DNA of 64,000 nucleotides from Actinacidiphila yanglinensis (GTDB taxonomy: Bacteria; Actinomycetota; Actinomycetes; Streptomycetales; Streptomycetaceae): contig NZ_FNVU01000012.1 in NCBI RefSeq assembly GCF_900107965.1, forward strand, positions 62,001 through 126,000, in the 5' to 3' direction. Both the position numbers and the translations under genes were made by a program. This document shows positions 32,539 to 41,145 of this stretch, one piece after another. The notes under the pieces are model-generated. The model ran no database searches. It was not told where the DNA came from and saw nothing but the letters and a program-made list of their open reading frames with translations. Every line of letters starts with the position of its first letter. The first letter of the stretch is position 1.

Positions 32539-34376
32539 GCCGTCACTCCCGAGCGGTCGAGAACGGAGGTCAGGACGGCGACCGCGTCACAGCCCATGAA
32601 GACGTGGCCGTCGATGTCGGGACGCGCCCCCGGCCGCCCCGCGAGCAGGATCCAGCGTGCCCCGGCCGCCCGCAGCGCCCGCGCCACCGGCTCGGCCTGC
32701 TCCTCGTAGAGCTCGTCCGTGGAGCACAGGCAGGCGACGGCGGCCCCGCTCGCGGCGAACGCCGCCGCGACCGAGTCCGCGTCCACCGTCCGCGGCTCCT
32801 GCACCGGCCGCACGCCACCGGCCTGGAACAGGTGGGAGGCGAACGAGACCCGCGCGGCGTGCGCCGACTCCGGGCCGAGCGCTGCCAGGAAGACCGCCGG
32901 GCGCGCCCCGGTGGCGGCCAGGTGCGCGTCGGAACGGGAGCGCAGTGCTTCGTACGCCTCGTCCCGGCGCACCCGGGGCAGGCCGCCGCCGGGGTGGGCA
33001 GGAGCCGCGGGGCGCTCCACCGGTTGCTCGGCGAGATGCGGGAACTCGCTGACCCCGGTGATCGGTTCGCGTCGGGTGGCCAGCGCCCGGCTGCGATCCT
33101 GCCAGGCGGCGGCGAGGCACTCCTCGACCAGGCCCGAGCGCAGCGCCCGCTCCTGCCCGCCGGCCTGCTCCAGCTGCTGGAAGAACTCCCATGCGGTATG
33201 GGCGAGTTCGTCCGTCAGCCGCTCCACGTACCAGGACCCGCCGGCGGGATCGGCGACCTGGCCGAGATGCGACTCCGCCAGCAGGATCGACGAGGTGTTG
33301 CGGGCGATCCGCCGGGCGAACGCGTCGGGCAGCCCCAGCGCGTGGTCGAAGGGGAGCACGGTCACGCTGTCGGCGCCGCCGACCCCCGCGCCCAGGCCGG
33401 CGAGGGTGGTGCGCAGCATGTTCACGTACGGGTCGCGACGGGTCATCATCACCGTCGAGGTCACCGCGTGCTGCACCTGGGGTACGGGGACCGCCGCCCC
33501 GCCCACCTGGGCGATCCGCGCCCAAAGGCGGCGCGCCGCCCGCAGCTTGGCGATGGTGAGGAACTGGTCCGCGGTCGCCGCGTAGCGGAACTCCAGCTGG
33601 CGGCAGGCGTGTTCGACGTCAAGCCCGGCCCCGGCCAGCAGTCGCAGGTAGGCGACCCCGGTGGCCATCGAGCACCCCAGCTCCTGGGCGGCGGTGGCAC
33701 CTGCGTCGTGGTAGGGCAGCGCGTCCACGGTCAGGGCCCGCACGCCCGGGTACCGCGCGTACACCCGCCGGGCCAGCGCCACGGCGTCGTCGAAGGCCAC
33801 CGCCCGGCCGGTGCGGGCGAAGTGGCCCAGCGGGTCGGCGCCGAGGTTGCCGCGGGCCGCGTCGGCGGGCACACCCTGCCGGTCGTACAGCCGCAGCAGT
33901 TCGTCGGCCGCCGCGGCCGCCTGCGCGCCCGCGTCGAGCACGATCGGCGCCAGGTCGAGACGGACGCCCCGCAGCGCACGCGCCAGGCCCGCCACCGGCA
34001 GCGCGCCGGCCCCCACGGACAGCCACAGGGAGTCGACGCCGCACTCCAGGTCGGCGAGCACCTCCTCGTTGCCGCGCTCGGGGTCGGGGGAGCGGTGCCA
34101 CTGGCGGATGCCCCAGCCGCCGACCGGGCGGCCGCCGCGCACGTACGGCGGGAAGCCGGGCAGGCCGGCGTCGGGGACCGGTGTGTCGGGACCGTAGAGC
34201 GGACGTACGGTGAGGCCGTCGTCCAGCGCGGTGGACAGCGCCTGCTCCGCCTCCGGGCCGGAGAGTTCCCGGCCGCTCCTGCGCAGCACACCCGCCACCA
34301 ATTGCTGCCACTGCTCGTGGGTGGCGTCCGGGAACCCGGCACCCATCGAGACCCCGTCGTCGGGCAGAACCGTCAT
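32535..34376 (-). CDS. mutA: Methylmalonyl-CoA mutase small subunit
   Basis: This 613-residue homolog of the large subunit keeps the barrel (YVRGGRPVGGWGIRQWHRSP, NTSSILLAESHLGQVADPAG) but its C-terminal cobalamin-like domain lacks the DxHxxG motif (it reads ESAHAARV). It therefore cannot bind the cofactor and is the structural partner MutA. The ATG begins MTVLPDD. TAGCAT ends seven bases before it, so the operon message is probably leaderless. The open frame upstream is not protein-like. It leads mutA-mutB-meaB. Confidence 0.95.
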   Translation of the reverse strand: MTVLPDDGVSMGAGFPDATHEQWQQLVAGVLRRSGRELSGPEAEQALSTALDDGLTVRPLYGPDTPVPDAGLPGFPPYVRGGRPVGGWGIRQWHRSPDPERGNEEVLADLECGVDSLWLSVGAGALPVAGLARALRGVRLDLAPIVLDAGAQAAAAADELLRLYDRQGVPADAARGNLGADPLGHFARTGRAVAFDDAVALARRVYARYPGVRALTVDALPYHDAGATAAQELGCSMATGVAYLRLLAGAGLDVEHACRQLEFRYAATADQFLTIAKLRAARRLWARIAQVGGAAVPVPQVQHAVTSTVMMTRRDPYVNMLRTTLAGLGAGVGGADSVTVLPFDHALGLPDAFARRIARNTSSILLAESHLGQVADPAGGSWYVERLTDELAHTAWEFFQQLEQAGGQERALRSGLVEECLAAAWQDRSRALATRREPITGVSEFPHLAEQPVERPAAPAHPGGGLPRVRRDEAYEALRSRSDAHLAATGARPAVFLAALGPESAHAARVSFASHLFQAGGVRPVQEPRTVDADSVAAAFAASGAAVACLCSTDELYEEQAEPVARALRAAGARWILLAGRPGARPDIDGHVFMGCDAVAVLTSVLDRSGVTA

Positions 34377-34383
34377 GCGTTCG

Positions 34384-34389
34384 ATGCTA
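34384..34389 (-). promoter_or_regulatory. Minus-10 element TAGCAT of the mut operon, probable leaderless start
   Basis: TAGCAT is separated by exactly seven bases from the mutA ATG and no Shine-Dalgarno sequence lies between. The same hexamer and spacing occur before the epoxide hydrolase gene near 56.1 kb. Confidence 0.45.
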
Positions 34390-34474
34390 GGAGGACCGCA
34401 CTCCGGCGTCTTTGGGCTGCGGGCACCACTTCCCCGTCCCCGCTTGGTGGTTGGGAGGCACTGCGCCCCCGGCG

Positions 34475-36325
34475 TCAGCCCGCCGCGAGCAGGGCGCTCA
34501 GTGCGGACGCCTCGGTGCGCCAGTCGGCGGTGCCGCCGCCGGACCAGTCCTCGGTGATGCGGTCCAGCCCGTCGCGGGCGGTGGACCACAGGGAGTTGGC
34601 CTGCGTGGTGGCGAAGGAGCGGTAGGCGCCGCCGGTGACGGAGTCGAGGTCCTGGAGGTAGCGCATGAAGACCCCCTTGAACTGCTTGGCGTTGTCGTCG
34701 CAGGACGGCGTGGAGGCGTCGCAGGACTCGGTGAGGACACCGTTGGCCACCAGCGAGGGCGAGGCGACGGCGGCGTCGGCCAGCCGGCGGGCGGTGGCGA
34801 GGTCGGACGCGTCACCCGTGGCGCGGTACATCTCCACCGCCGCCCCGACCGCCAGGCCCTGGTTGTACGACCACACGGTCTGGCCGTTGTTCGCGCAGGA
34901 TCCGGTGAGGCCGTCGTTGACCAGCCCGGAGGAGTTGATCAGCCCGCTGGACCGGAACCACTGCCACGAGGTGGTGGCGCGGGACAGCCACGCGGTGTCC
35001 CCGGGGATGCGGTCGTGCAGTTCGGCGGTGAGCCGGACGTAGAGGCCGTTGGTCACCGCGTTCTTGTAGGTGCGCTCGCGGTCCCACCACACGCCGCCGC
35101 CGCAACTGCTCGTGTCCCAGTAGCCGTTGACGTAGTCGGCGATGGTGACCGCCTCGTCGAGGTACTTCTGGTCGCCGGTGAGGTCGTAGGCGTCGATCCA
35201 GGCCAGCGCCCACCACTCGGTGTCGTCGGTGGCGCGGCTGATGAAGTCGCCGTCGATCGGGTCGGAGCTGCGCGCCCCGGCCGGGAAGGACGCCTTGTCG
35301 ACCTCGAAGGTGCGGTCCACGATCCACTCGTACGTGGTGTCACCGGTCTGCCGCATGTAGTCGATCACTGTGGCGAGCGCGACCGCGGAGTTCCACCAAC
35401 TGGACGGCCAGTACGCGGTATTCGGGTCGTAGGCGTACATCAGCGTGTTCGCGGCGGCGGCGCTGCGGGACTGCGCGGGCCGGGCCCAGGCGGTGCAGCT
35501 GCCGTTCTGGCCCTCCACGGCGCGGCCGCACGCGCGCACCGCCCCGCCGTACAACCGGCCCAGCGGGTCACTGGTGTTGTAGCGGGCGGTCTTCGTGCCG
35601 GTGGCGCCCGATGGCGTGCTGGTGCGGCCCTTGGAGGAGCCGTCCGGCCAGCTCGCACCCTCGTTCCACGAGCGGTCGAGCCAGATCTCGTCGCCCGCGG
35701 TGCCGCCGGCGATGGTGCCCCACGCCATGCCGGTGCTGTCCATGTGCAGCGCGATGGTGCGGCCGTTCAGCGTCGTGGCCGGGACCGGCTGGGTGTCGCC
35801 GGCCGCGCTGCCCGTCCCGTCGCAGGCGGTCGCGCAGACGTCCAGGTGCGCCCAGGAGGTACAGGTCACGCCCTGGGCGTCGCCGCAGGCGCGCAGCACC
35901 GCGCGGCGGTGGCCGGTCGGGTCGTCGAGGTTGTACATCAGCGTCCGGGTGCCGGTCCACGTCGAGGGGATCGACGCCTTGCCGAGCAGGCCGTCCCAGG
36001 TGGAGCCGCCGTCCCAGGAACGGTCCAGCCATACCGAGTCGTTGAGCTGCCCGTCGTCGATGCTCGCCCACGCCATGCCGTCGGTGTCGTCCACGTGCAG
36101 CCGCACCACCCGCCCGTTGAACGTGGCGTCGGGCACCGGGAAGGTCTCCTGCGCGGCCTGCGAGGGGTCGCGGGTGTCGCAGTACAGCGCGCACACCTGA
36201 GTGGAGTCCGCCGCGGTGGCCGCGCCGGCCCGGGAGGAGGCTCCCGGCAGCAGGGCCGCGCCCGACAACAACAGGGCCAGCAGCAGCGGCCACAGGGTCG
36301 CCCGCATCCTCAACGCCGCCCGCAT
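34475..36325 (-). CDS. Secreted glycoside hydrolase family 76 protein with two N-terminal repeat modules
   Basis: The 616-residue protein has a perfect ribosome site (AAGGAGG, four bases before ATG) and a signal peptide ending near AGAATA. Two similar modules of about 110 residues follow, sharing CD..., FNGR/LNGR, HVDDTDGMAWASIDDGQ / HMDSTGMAWGTIAGGTA, VWLDRSWDGG / IWLDRSWNEG and RAVLRACG / GAVRACGRA. The C-terminal catalytic region has ATDDTEWWALAWIDAYDLTG with the Asp pair of GH76 alpha-1,6-mannanases, plus NGLYVRLTAELHDR and WSYNQGLAVGAAVEMYRATG. It likely cuts alpha-mannan outside the cell. The promoter carries the GAGAGCGCTCTC operator. Confidence 0.88.
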   Translation of the reverse strand: MRAALRMRATLWPLLLALLLSGAALLPGASSRAGAATAADSTQVCALYCDTRDPSQAAQETFPVPDATFNGRVVRLHVDDTDGMAWASIDDGQLNDSVWLDRSWDGGSTWDGLLGKASIPSTWTGTRTLMYNLDDPTGHRRAVLRACGDAQGVTCTSWAHLDVCATACDGTGSAAGDTQPVPATTLNGRTIALHMDSTGMAWGTIAGGTAGDEIWLDRSWNEGASWPDGSSKGRTSTPSGATGTKTARYNTSDPLGRLYGGAVRACGRAVEGQNGSCTAWARPAQSRSAAAANTLMYAYDPNTAYWPSSWWNSAVALATVIDYMRQTGDTTYEWIVDRTFEVDKASFPAGARSSDPIDGDFISRATDDTEWWALAWIDAYDLTGDQKYLDEAVTIADYVNGYWDTSSCGGGVWWDRERTYKNAVTNGLYVRLTAELHDRIPGDTAWLSRATTSWQWFRSSGLINSSGLVNDGLTGSCANNGQTVWSYNQGLAVGAAVEMYRATGDASDLATARRLADAAVASPSLVANGVLTESCDASTPSCDDNAKQFKGVFMRYLQDLDSVTGGAYRSFATTQANSLWSTARDGLDRITEDWSGGGTADWRTEASALSALLAAG

Positions 36326-36389
36326 GACGCCTCCTTGCTGTCCGGCCCCGATCGGCCGTTCCGGTCCGACCCGTCGTCGGGCGGTCGCC

Positions 36390-36416
36390 TTCCAACGATG
36401 GAAAGAGAGCGCTCTC
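36390..36416 (-). promoter_or_regulatory. Paired operators TTCCAACGATGGAA and GAGAGCGCTCTC before the GH76 gene
   Basis: TTCCAACGATGGAA (36390-36403) and the perfect palindrome GAGAGCGCTCTC (36405-36416) lie back to back 65-91 bases upstream of the GH76 start. The second is identical to the operator before the beta-helix gene. Both have the CG-centred palindromic form of LacI-family sites. Confidence 0.65.
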
Positions 36417-36566
36417 GAACGGCATGACAGCACGGGGTGATTGACATGTCCATAGCATTGGCAGGGATTGGCCGGATCGGGCGTGTGCCCGTGACCACGG
36501 GGACGGTGCGCGCGAGGGGCCCGGAGTGGCGGGCGCCCTGCGGCGGCGGCGCGCGTGCCTGGGCTC

Positions 36567-36580
36567 TTCCCACGTTGGAA
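36567..36580 (-). promoter_or_regulatory. Second copy of the TTCC-ACG-TGGAA motif
   Basis: TTCCCACGTTGGAA repeats the pattern of the 36390 site (TTCCnACGnTGGAA) 177 bases further upstream. Two such sites could be bridged by one tetrameric or paired regulator. The 150 bases between them show nothing else. Confidence 0.45.
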
Positions 36581-36649
36581 AGCGTGCCCCACCGCGCCGG
36601 TGCGTGCTGCCCGGTCCGGCCCGGTGCCGCCACGCCCCCGGGAGGGGCG

Positions 36650-37585
36650 CTACGGCTCCAGGATGATCCAGGTACGGCCCGGATGCAGCGTCGCCGCCGC
36701 CCCGCCGTCCAGGGTGTAGGAGGTGCCGGCGGACTCCGACGGGCGGTTCCAGTGCGCGCGGTAGGCCTTCCCGTCGCGCAGCACCGTGGCCGCGCCCGAA
36801 CCGACCGTCTGGGAGAAGGGCACGAAGCCGGTGCGGCTGTGGAAGCGGGACTCCTTGACCTGGACGTGCTGGATGATCACGTTGTCCGTCGTCCAGGGCG
36901 AGGCGGACCCGTCCATGGCGACCCGGTACCGCGTGCCGTTCCAGGTGAAGGAGAAGCGGGCGGACGGCATGGCGGCCGTGGCGGAGGTGCCGGCGGCGCC
37001 GCCGGCGGGCGCTTTCGCGGAGAAGCGCAGCCCGATGTCCTTGGCGATGCCCGCCCCGTCCGCCGCGCCCTTGGTGTGCAGGAACTCGTTGTGCGGGGCC
37101 CTGCGGTCCGGGTTGCGGAAGAACGCGCCCGTGCCGGTCACCGGCACGATGCTCTTGTCCGCCTTGATCACGGGCAGCAACTGGCTCTGCGCGCCGGAGA
37201 ACGCCAGGGCCGGCCTGTTGTACTGGGCGAGCAGTTGCAGGTCCGTCTCGCGGGCGCTGCGCACCGGCCCGACGGCGGCCGGCAGGTGGTTGGTGTCGAA
37301 GACCGCCATGAGCCGGGACAGGCCGCCCTCGACCTCGATGCCGTAGACGAGGTCCGCGTCGTTCAGGCCGGTCGCGGGGCGGGCCGGGCCGACGTTGTCG
37401 ATCTTCACCGCGAGGACCTTGCCCGCCGCTCCCGGCTTGCCGGTGAGGACGGAGGGTGATCCCGGCGGAGGGGTGGTGGCCGTCGAGGGGGAGGGGCCGG
37501 CCCCGCCGCCCGATCCCGTACACGCGGCGGCCAGTGCGAGCGCCCCGGCCACCCCCGCTGCCGCAACCCCGTGCCGTGCCCTCAT
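36650..37585 (-). CDS. DUF3048 family lipoprotein
   Basis: The 311-residue protein has a signal peptide with a cysteine at about residue 22 (ALALAAACTGSGGG), a Ser/Pro/Thr linker, then the DUF3048 pattern: VLAVKIDNVGPARPATGLND, ADLVYGIEVEGGLSRLMAVF, GPVRSARETDLQLLAQYNRP and late FSFTWNGTRYRVAMDG, AHWNRPSE. The related B. subtilis protein is YerB, and the family is exported and possibly linked to the cell wall; its biochemical role is unknown. GGGAG eight bases before the ATG supports the start, although the frame stays open for 4 kb upstream through unrelated DNA. Confidence 0.85.
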   Translation of the reverse strand: MRARHGVAAAGVAGALALAAACTGSGGGAGPSPSTATTPPPGSPSVLTGKPGAAGKVLAVKIDNVGPARPATGLNDADLVYGIEVEGGLSRLMAVFDTNHLPAAVGPVRSARETDLQLLAQYNRPALAFSGAQSQLLPVIKADKSIVPVTGTGAFFRNPDRRAPHNEFLHTKGAADGAGIAKDIGLRFSAKAPAGGAAGTSATAAMPSARFSFTWNGTRYRVAMDGSASPWTTDNVIIQHVQVKESRFHSRTGFVPFSQTVGSGAATVLRDGKAYRAHWNRPSESAGTSYTLDGGAAATLHPGRTWIILEP

Positions 37586-37969
37586 GGTGACCACTCCCTC
37601 CGCTGACGGTTGTGCCCCGTCCCCCGGGCCTGAAGCGCCCGCGATCGGTCGGAACCGGTCATTCCCGGTGCCGCCGCCGGGCCACCCGTAGGGAGCGCCT
37701 GTCGCGGGCCACCCGCGACGCCAGGGCGAGTGCCCAGAAGGCGGCACTTCACGCGCGGGGAGCACGTCCGGGGGCGGGCCGGCGGGTACTGTCGGCGTGC
37801 CGGCGGTCCGGGTGGGAGCCGTGGACCGTGCGGCCGCGCCCGTCGGACCGGGCCGGAGAGGCACCTGCCGCGCCCGGCCCGGCAGCCGCGGGGCGCGAGG
37901 ACCGGTCGCCGGCCACCCCCGGCGGGCGGGAGTGGACCGCAGATCCTTCCGGAAGGCCAGGAGGCCAGG
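37586..37969. other. Gene-free interval between divergent genes
   Basis: This 384-base interval separates the DUF3048 gene from the reductase gene. TACTGT near 37791 could be a minus-10 element for the plus-strand gene, but no minus-35 partner is clear. I see no other feature. Confidence 0.3.
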
Positions 37970-38614
37970 ATGTCCCGCGTCAGGGTGCACAACTTCTCGA
38001 TCTCGCTCGACGGCTTCGGCACGGGGGAGGGCCAGAGCGCGGAGGAGCCGTTCGGCCACGCGGGCCAGCGACTCCACGAGTGGTTCTTCGAGACCCGGAC
38101 CTTCCGCGCGATGACCGGTCAGCCGGGTGGCGGCACGGGGGTCGACGACGCCGTGGCCGGGGAGTGGAACACCGGCATCGGGGCGGAGATCATGGGCCGC
38201 AACAAGTTCGGCCCGCAGCGCGGGCCGTGGGAGGACCACGAGTGGAAGGGCTGGTGGGGGCCCAACCCCCCGTTCCACACGCCGGTGTTCGTCATGACCC
38301 GCCACCCGCGTCCGTCGGTGGAGATGGAAGGGGGCACCATCTTCCACTTCGTCGACGCCACGCCGCAGGAGGTGCTGCGCCGGGCCCGCGAGGCCGCGGG
38401 CGACCTCGACGTGCGGATCGGCGGCGGGCCGGCCATCGTCCGCGCGTTCCTGGAAGCGGACCTGGTCGACCACCTGCACCTCGTCGTCGTGCCGATCGTC
38501 CTGGGCCGCGGTGTCCGCCTGTGGGACGGCCTCGAAGGCATCGAGCAGCGCTTCCGGGTCGAGTCCGTCACGACGCCCGGCGGCGTCACGCACGTGACCT
38601 TCACCCGCCCGTAG
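37970..38614 (+). CDS. RibD C-terminal/dihydrofolate reductase-like protein
   Basis: The 214-residue protein begins MSRVRVHNFSISLDGFGTGE, the first strand of the DHFR fold in the RibD_C family. It continues with GAEIMGRNKFGP, FHTPVFVMTRHPR, DVRIGGGPAIVRAFLEADLV and LVVVPIVLGRGVRLWDGLE. Relatives are NADPH-dependent reductases of uncertain substrate, not true folate enzymes. GGAGG five bases before the ATG fixes the start, though the frame is open further upstream. A second family member lies at 58.3-58.9 kb. It is a single gene. Confidence 0.88.
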   Translation: MSRVRVHNFSISLDGFGTGEGQSAEEPFGHAGQRLHEWFFETRTFRAMTGQPGGGTGVDDAVAGEWNTGIGAEIMGRNKFGPQRGPWEDHEWKGWWGPNPPFHTPVFVMTRHPRPSVEMEGGTIFHFVDATPQEVLRRAREAAGDLDVRIGGGPAIVRAFLEADLVDHLHLVVVPIVLGRGVRLWDGLEGIEQRFRVESVTTPGGVTHVTFTRP

Positions 38615-38689
38615 CGCCGGGGGCGGGGGCGGGTCCGGGGCCGCCGCTCGCCGGGATGCGGGAGCGGCGGTCCGTGGCACGGTGGAGCC

Positions 38690-39412
38690 ATGTGCGGAAG
38701 GTATGTCGCGGCCCGTAGCGCGGAGGACCTCGCGGCCGCGTTCGACGCCCCGCTCCGGGCGGGCGAGCAGGAGCTGCCCCCGAGCTGGAACGTGGCCCCC
38801 ACCGACCAGGTGTGGGGCGTGGTGGAACGCGCGCCCGAGGAGGGCGCGCCGCCGGTCCGGCAGCTTCGCCCGCTGCGCTGGGGGCTGGTGCCCTCGTGGG
38901 CGAAGTCGCTCCGTGAGGGGGCGCGGATGATCAACGCGCGGGCCGAGACGGTGCACGAGAAGCCGGCCTTCCGGAAGGCCTTCACCAGCCGGCGCTGCCT
39001 GCTCCCGGCCGACGGCTACTACGAGTGGGAGTCCGTGCCGGCGGGCGAGCACGGCAAGGCGGCTAAGAAGCCGTACTACCTCCACCCGGCGGACGGCTCG
39101 GTCCTCGCGATGGCGGGCCTGTACGAGTTCTGGCGCGATCCGGAGCTGCCGCCGGACGAGCGGGAGTGGGTCGTCTCCTGCACGATCATCACCACCGACG
39201 CGACCGACTCCTCCGGTCGCGTGCACCCGCGGATGCCGCTGACGATCGCCCCCGAGCACTACGAGGAGTGGCTGGACCCCGGCAACCGGAACGTGCACGA
39301 CCTGCGGGAGCTGCTGGCGCTCCCGGCCGACGGCGACCTCGACCTGCGGGCGGTCCCGCCGACCGTCAACAGCGTCAGGAACGACGGACCCGGCCTGATC
39401 GCCGAGGTCTGA
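38690..39412 (+). CDS. SRAP domain protein (YedK/HMCES-like abasic-site shield)
   Basis: The 240-residue protein starts MCGRY; after Met removal Cys2 becomes the catalytic N-terminal residue. Conserved pieces follow: PPSWNVAPTDQVWGV, LRWGLVPSWAK, MINARAETVHEKPAFRKAF, CLLPADGYYEWE and HPRMPLTI. By family knowledge, Cys2 forms a thiazolidine crosslink with abasic sites in single-stranded DNA, shielding them during replication. Length is typical. I see no SOS box in the short upstream region. No neighbour is functionally linked. Confidence 0.93.
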   Translation: MCGRYVAARSAEDLAAAFDAPLRAGEQELPPSWNVAPTDQVWGVVERAPEEGAPPVRQLRPLRWGLVPSWAKSLREGARMINARAETVHEKPAFRKAFTSRRCLLPADGYYEWESVPAGEHGKAAKKPYYLHPADGSVLAMAGLYEFWRDPELPPDEREWVVSCTIITTDATDSSGRVHPRMPLTIAPEHYEEWLDPGNRNVHDLRELLALPADGDLDLRAVPPTVNSVRNDGPGLIAEV

Positions 39413-39486
39413 AGCGGCCCCACGCGATCGAGGTCCGAAGCGGGCCCCTGCGATCCAGGCGTGTCCGGCCGCTGTCGCGGGCGGTG

Positions 39487-39498
39487 TGCAACGTTGTA
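39487..39498 (+). promoter_or_regulatory. CAACGTTG palindrome upstream of the GH43 gene
   Basis: TGCAACGTTGTA contains the perfect 8-base core CAACGTTG, the form of many LacI-family operators that control arabinan- and xylan-degrading genes. It lies 65-76 bases before the GH43 start, a reasonable promoter position. Confidence 0.5.
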
Positions 39499-39562
39499 AT
39501 CTCGGCTCGGCTCGAACGTGATCAGACGTGTTCACCCCCCACCGTCTATCAAGGAGGCGGTC

Positions 39563-41011
39563 ATGCACCGCAACGCGTCCAGCCCTCCGCTGAGGTCCCT
39601 GGGGAACGTCGCCCTCGTCCTCCTGCTCACCGTGCTGTGCTGCATGGGCCTCAAGCCCGCCACCGCGCACGCGGCGGCCGGTACCTTCCGCAACCCGTTG
39701 GGCACCAGCCCCGATCCGTCCATGACGTACTACCAGGGCAACTACTACCTGGCCGCCACCGAGGGCGACGCCGTGCGCATCGCCGTAGCCCCCACCCTCG
39801 GCGACATGCTCACCGCGCCGCGCGTCACCGTCTGGCAGGACACCGACGCCTCGCGCAACCAGCAGGTGTGGGCACCGTCGTTCTACCTGATCGACGGTCA
39901 CTGGTACATCTACTACACCGCCGACAACGGAGTGGACGACAACCACCGCCTGTACGTGGTCGAGTCCGAGGGCACCGACCCGCTCGGGCCGTACCACTTC
40001 AAGGCGGAGCTGCAGGCGCCGAACGCCCCCGACGAGTGGGCCATCGACCCGGTCCTGCTCCGGCAGAGCGACAACAGCCTCTACCTGTTGTGGTCCGGCG
40101 CCGGCACCGAGGGCCACAACCTGATCTACATCGCCCCGATGTCCAACCCCTGGACCGTCTCCGGCAACCGCGTCTATCTGCCCACCGACGGCGGCTGCTC
40201 CACCATCCGCGAGGCACCCTCGATCCTCCAGCACAACGGCACCACGTATCTGGTGTACTCCACCTGCGACACCGGACTGCCCGACTACCAGTTGTGGATG
40301 AAGTCCCTTCCCTCGGGGGCCGATCCGCTGCAGCCGGGCAACTGGACCCAGCACGCGGGCGCCGTCTTCTCCCGCAACGACGCGACCGGCGTGTGGGGCC
40401 CCGGGTCGAACGGCTTCTTCAAGAGCCCGGACGGCACCCAGGACTGGATCGTCTACCACGGCAAGAACACCTCGTCGTACACCTACGACGGCCGGACCAC
40501 CCGCGCGCAGAAGATCAGCTGGAAGGCGGACGGCACGCCGGACTTCGGCTCGCCGCTCGCCGCGGGAGCCACCCAGGACCTGCCCTCCGGTGACCCGGGC
40601 GGCGGTTCGTACTGGATCAACGACACGAACACCAGCAGCGGTTCGGGTTCGGTGGCCTACACCGGCGACTGGAACTCCGGCAGCGGCTGCGGCGTGCAGT
40701 GCTTCTGGAGCGACGACCACTGGAGCGCGGAGTCCGGCGCCACCGCCACCTGGACCTTCACCGGCACCAAGATCGCCCTGCTGTCCGTGCGGGACACCGG
40801 CAACGGCATCGCCGCGTTCTCCGTCGACGGCGGCGCGGAGACGACCCGCGACTACTACGGCGCGATCCGCATGGGCGAGCAGCTGAACTACGTGAGCCCC
40901 GAACTCCCCTACGGCACGCACACGTTGCGGGTGCGGGTCACCGGGACCAAGGACGCCTCGTCGGGTGCGGCCTTCGTCTCGATCGACCGCGCCGAGGTCT
41001 ACTCGAACTGA
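39563..41011 (+). CDS. Secreted GH43 family arabinofuranosidase/xylosidase-like enzyme
   Basis: AAGGAGG precedes the ATG by five bases. A signal peptide (ALVLLLTVLCCMGL, cleavage after AHA) is followed by a five-bladed propeller typical of GH43. The catalytic base is D51 (GTSPDPSM), the pK-modulating Asp lies near 162 (EWAIDPVLL) and the general acid Glu near 217 (STIREAPSIL). A C-terminal beta-sandwich of about 130 residues (SGSGSVAYTGDWNSGSGCG and on, ending FVSIDRAEVYSN) looks like a carbohydrate-binding module. It probably releases arabinose from plant polysaccharide outside the cell. Exact specificity cannot be read. Confidence 0.9.
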   Translation: MHRNASSPPLRSLGNVALVLLLTVLCCMGLKPATAHAAAGTFRNPLGTSPDPSMTYYQGNYYLAATEGDAVRIAVAPTLGDMLTAPRVTVWQDTDASRNQQVWAPSFYLIDGHWYIYYTADNGVDDNHRLYVVESEGTDPLGPYHFKAELQAPNAPDEWAIDPVLLRQSDNSLYLLWSGAGTEGHNLIYIAPMSNPWTVSGNRVYLPTDGGCSTIREAPSILQHNGTTYLVYSTCDTGLPDYQLWMKSLPSGADPLQPGNWTQHAGAVFSRNDATGVWGPGSNGFFKSPDGTQDWIVYHGKNTSSYTYDGRTTRAQKISWKADGTPDFGSPLAAGATQDLPSGDPGGGSYWINDTNTSSGSGSVAYTGDWNSGSGCGVQCFWSDDHWSAESGATATWTFTGTKIALLSVRDTGNGIAAFSVDGGAETTRDYYGAIRMGEQLNYVSPELPYGTHTLRVRVTGTKDASSGAAFVSIDRAEVYSN

Positions 41012-41120
41012 CCGGGACCGGCCGGACAGGGGTGCGGCGCGCGCGTCGAACGCGCCGGACTCCTGCCCGGGCCGGACGACCAGGCCGGCGGCGCTGGGCG
41101 CCCACGCCACGACATCGGCC

Positions 41121-41142
41121 GGGGCCGGCAGGTTCCGGCCCC
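41121..41142. terminator. Bidirectional hairpin between convergent genes
   Basis: GGGGCCGG and CCGGCCCC form a perfect 8-bp stem with a six-base loop, placed between the GH43 gene and the convergent RNA-repair operon. Confidence 0.7.
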
Positions 41143-41145
41143 GCC

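Noticed and set aside
29905..32709. A 934-codon plus-strand frame over mutB
   Set aside because: It is antisense to an unmistakable methylmalonyl-CoA mutase and has shadow-type composition.
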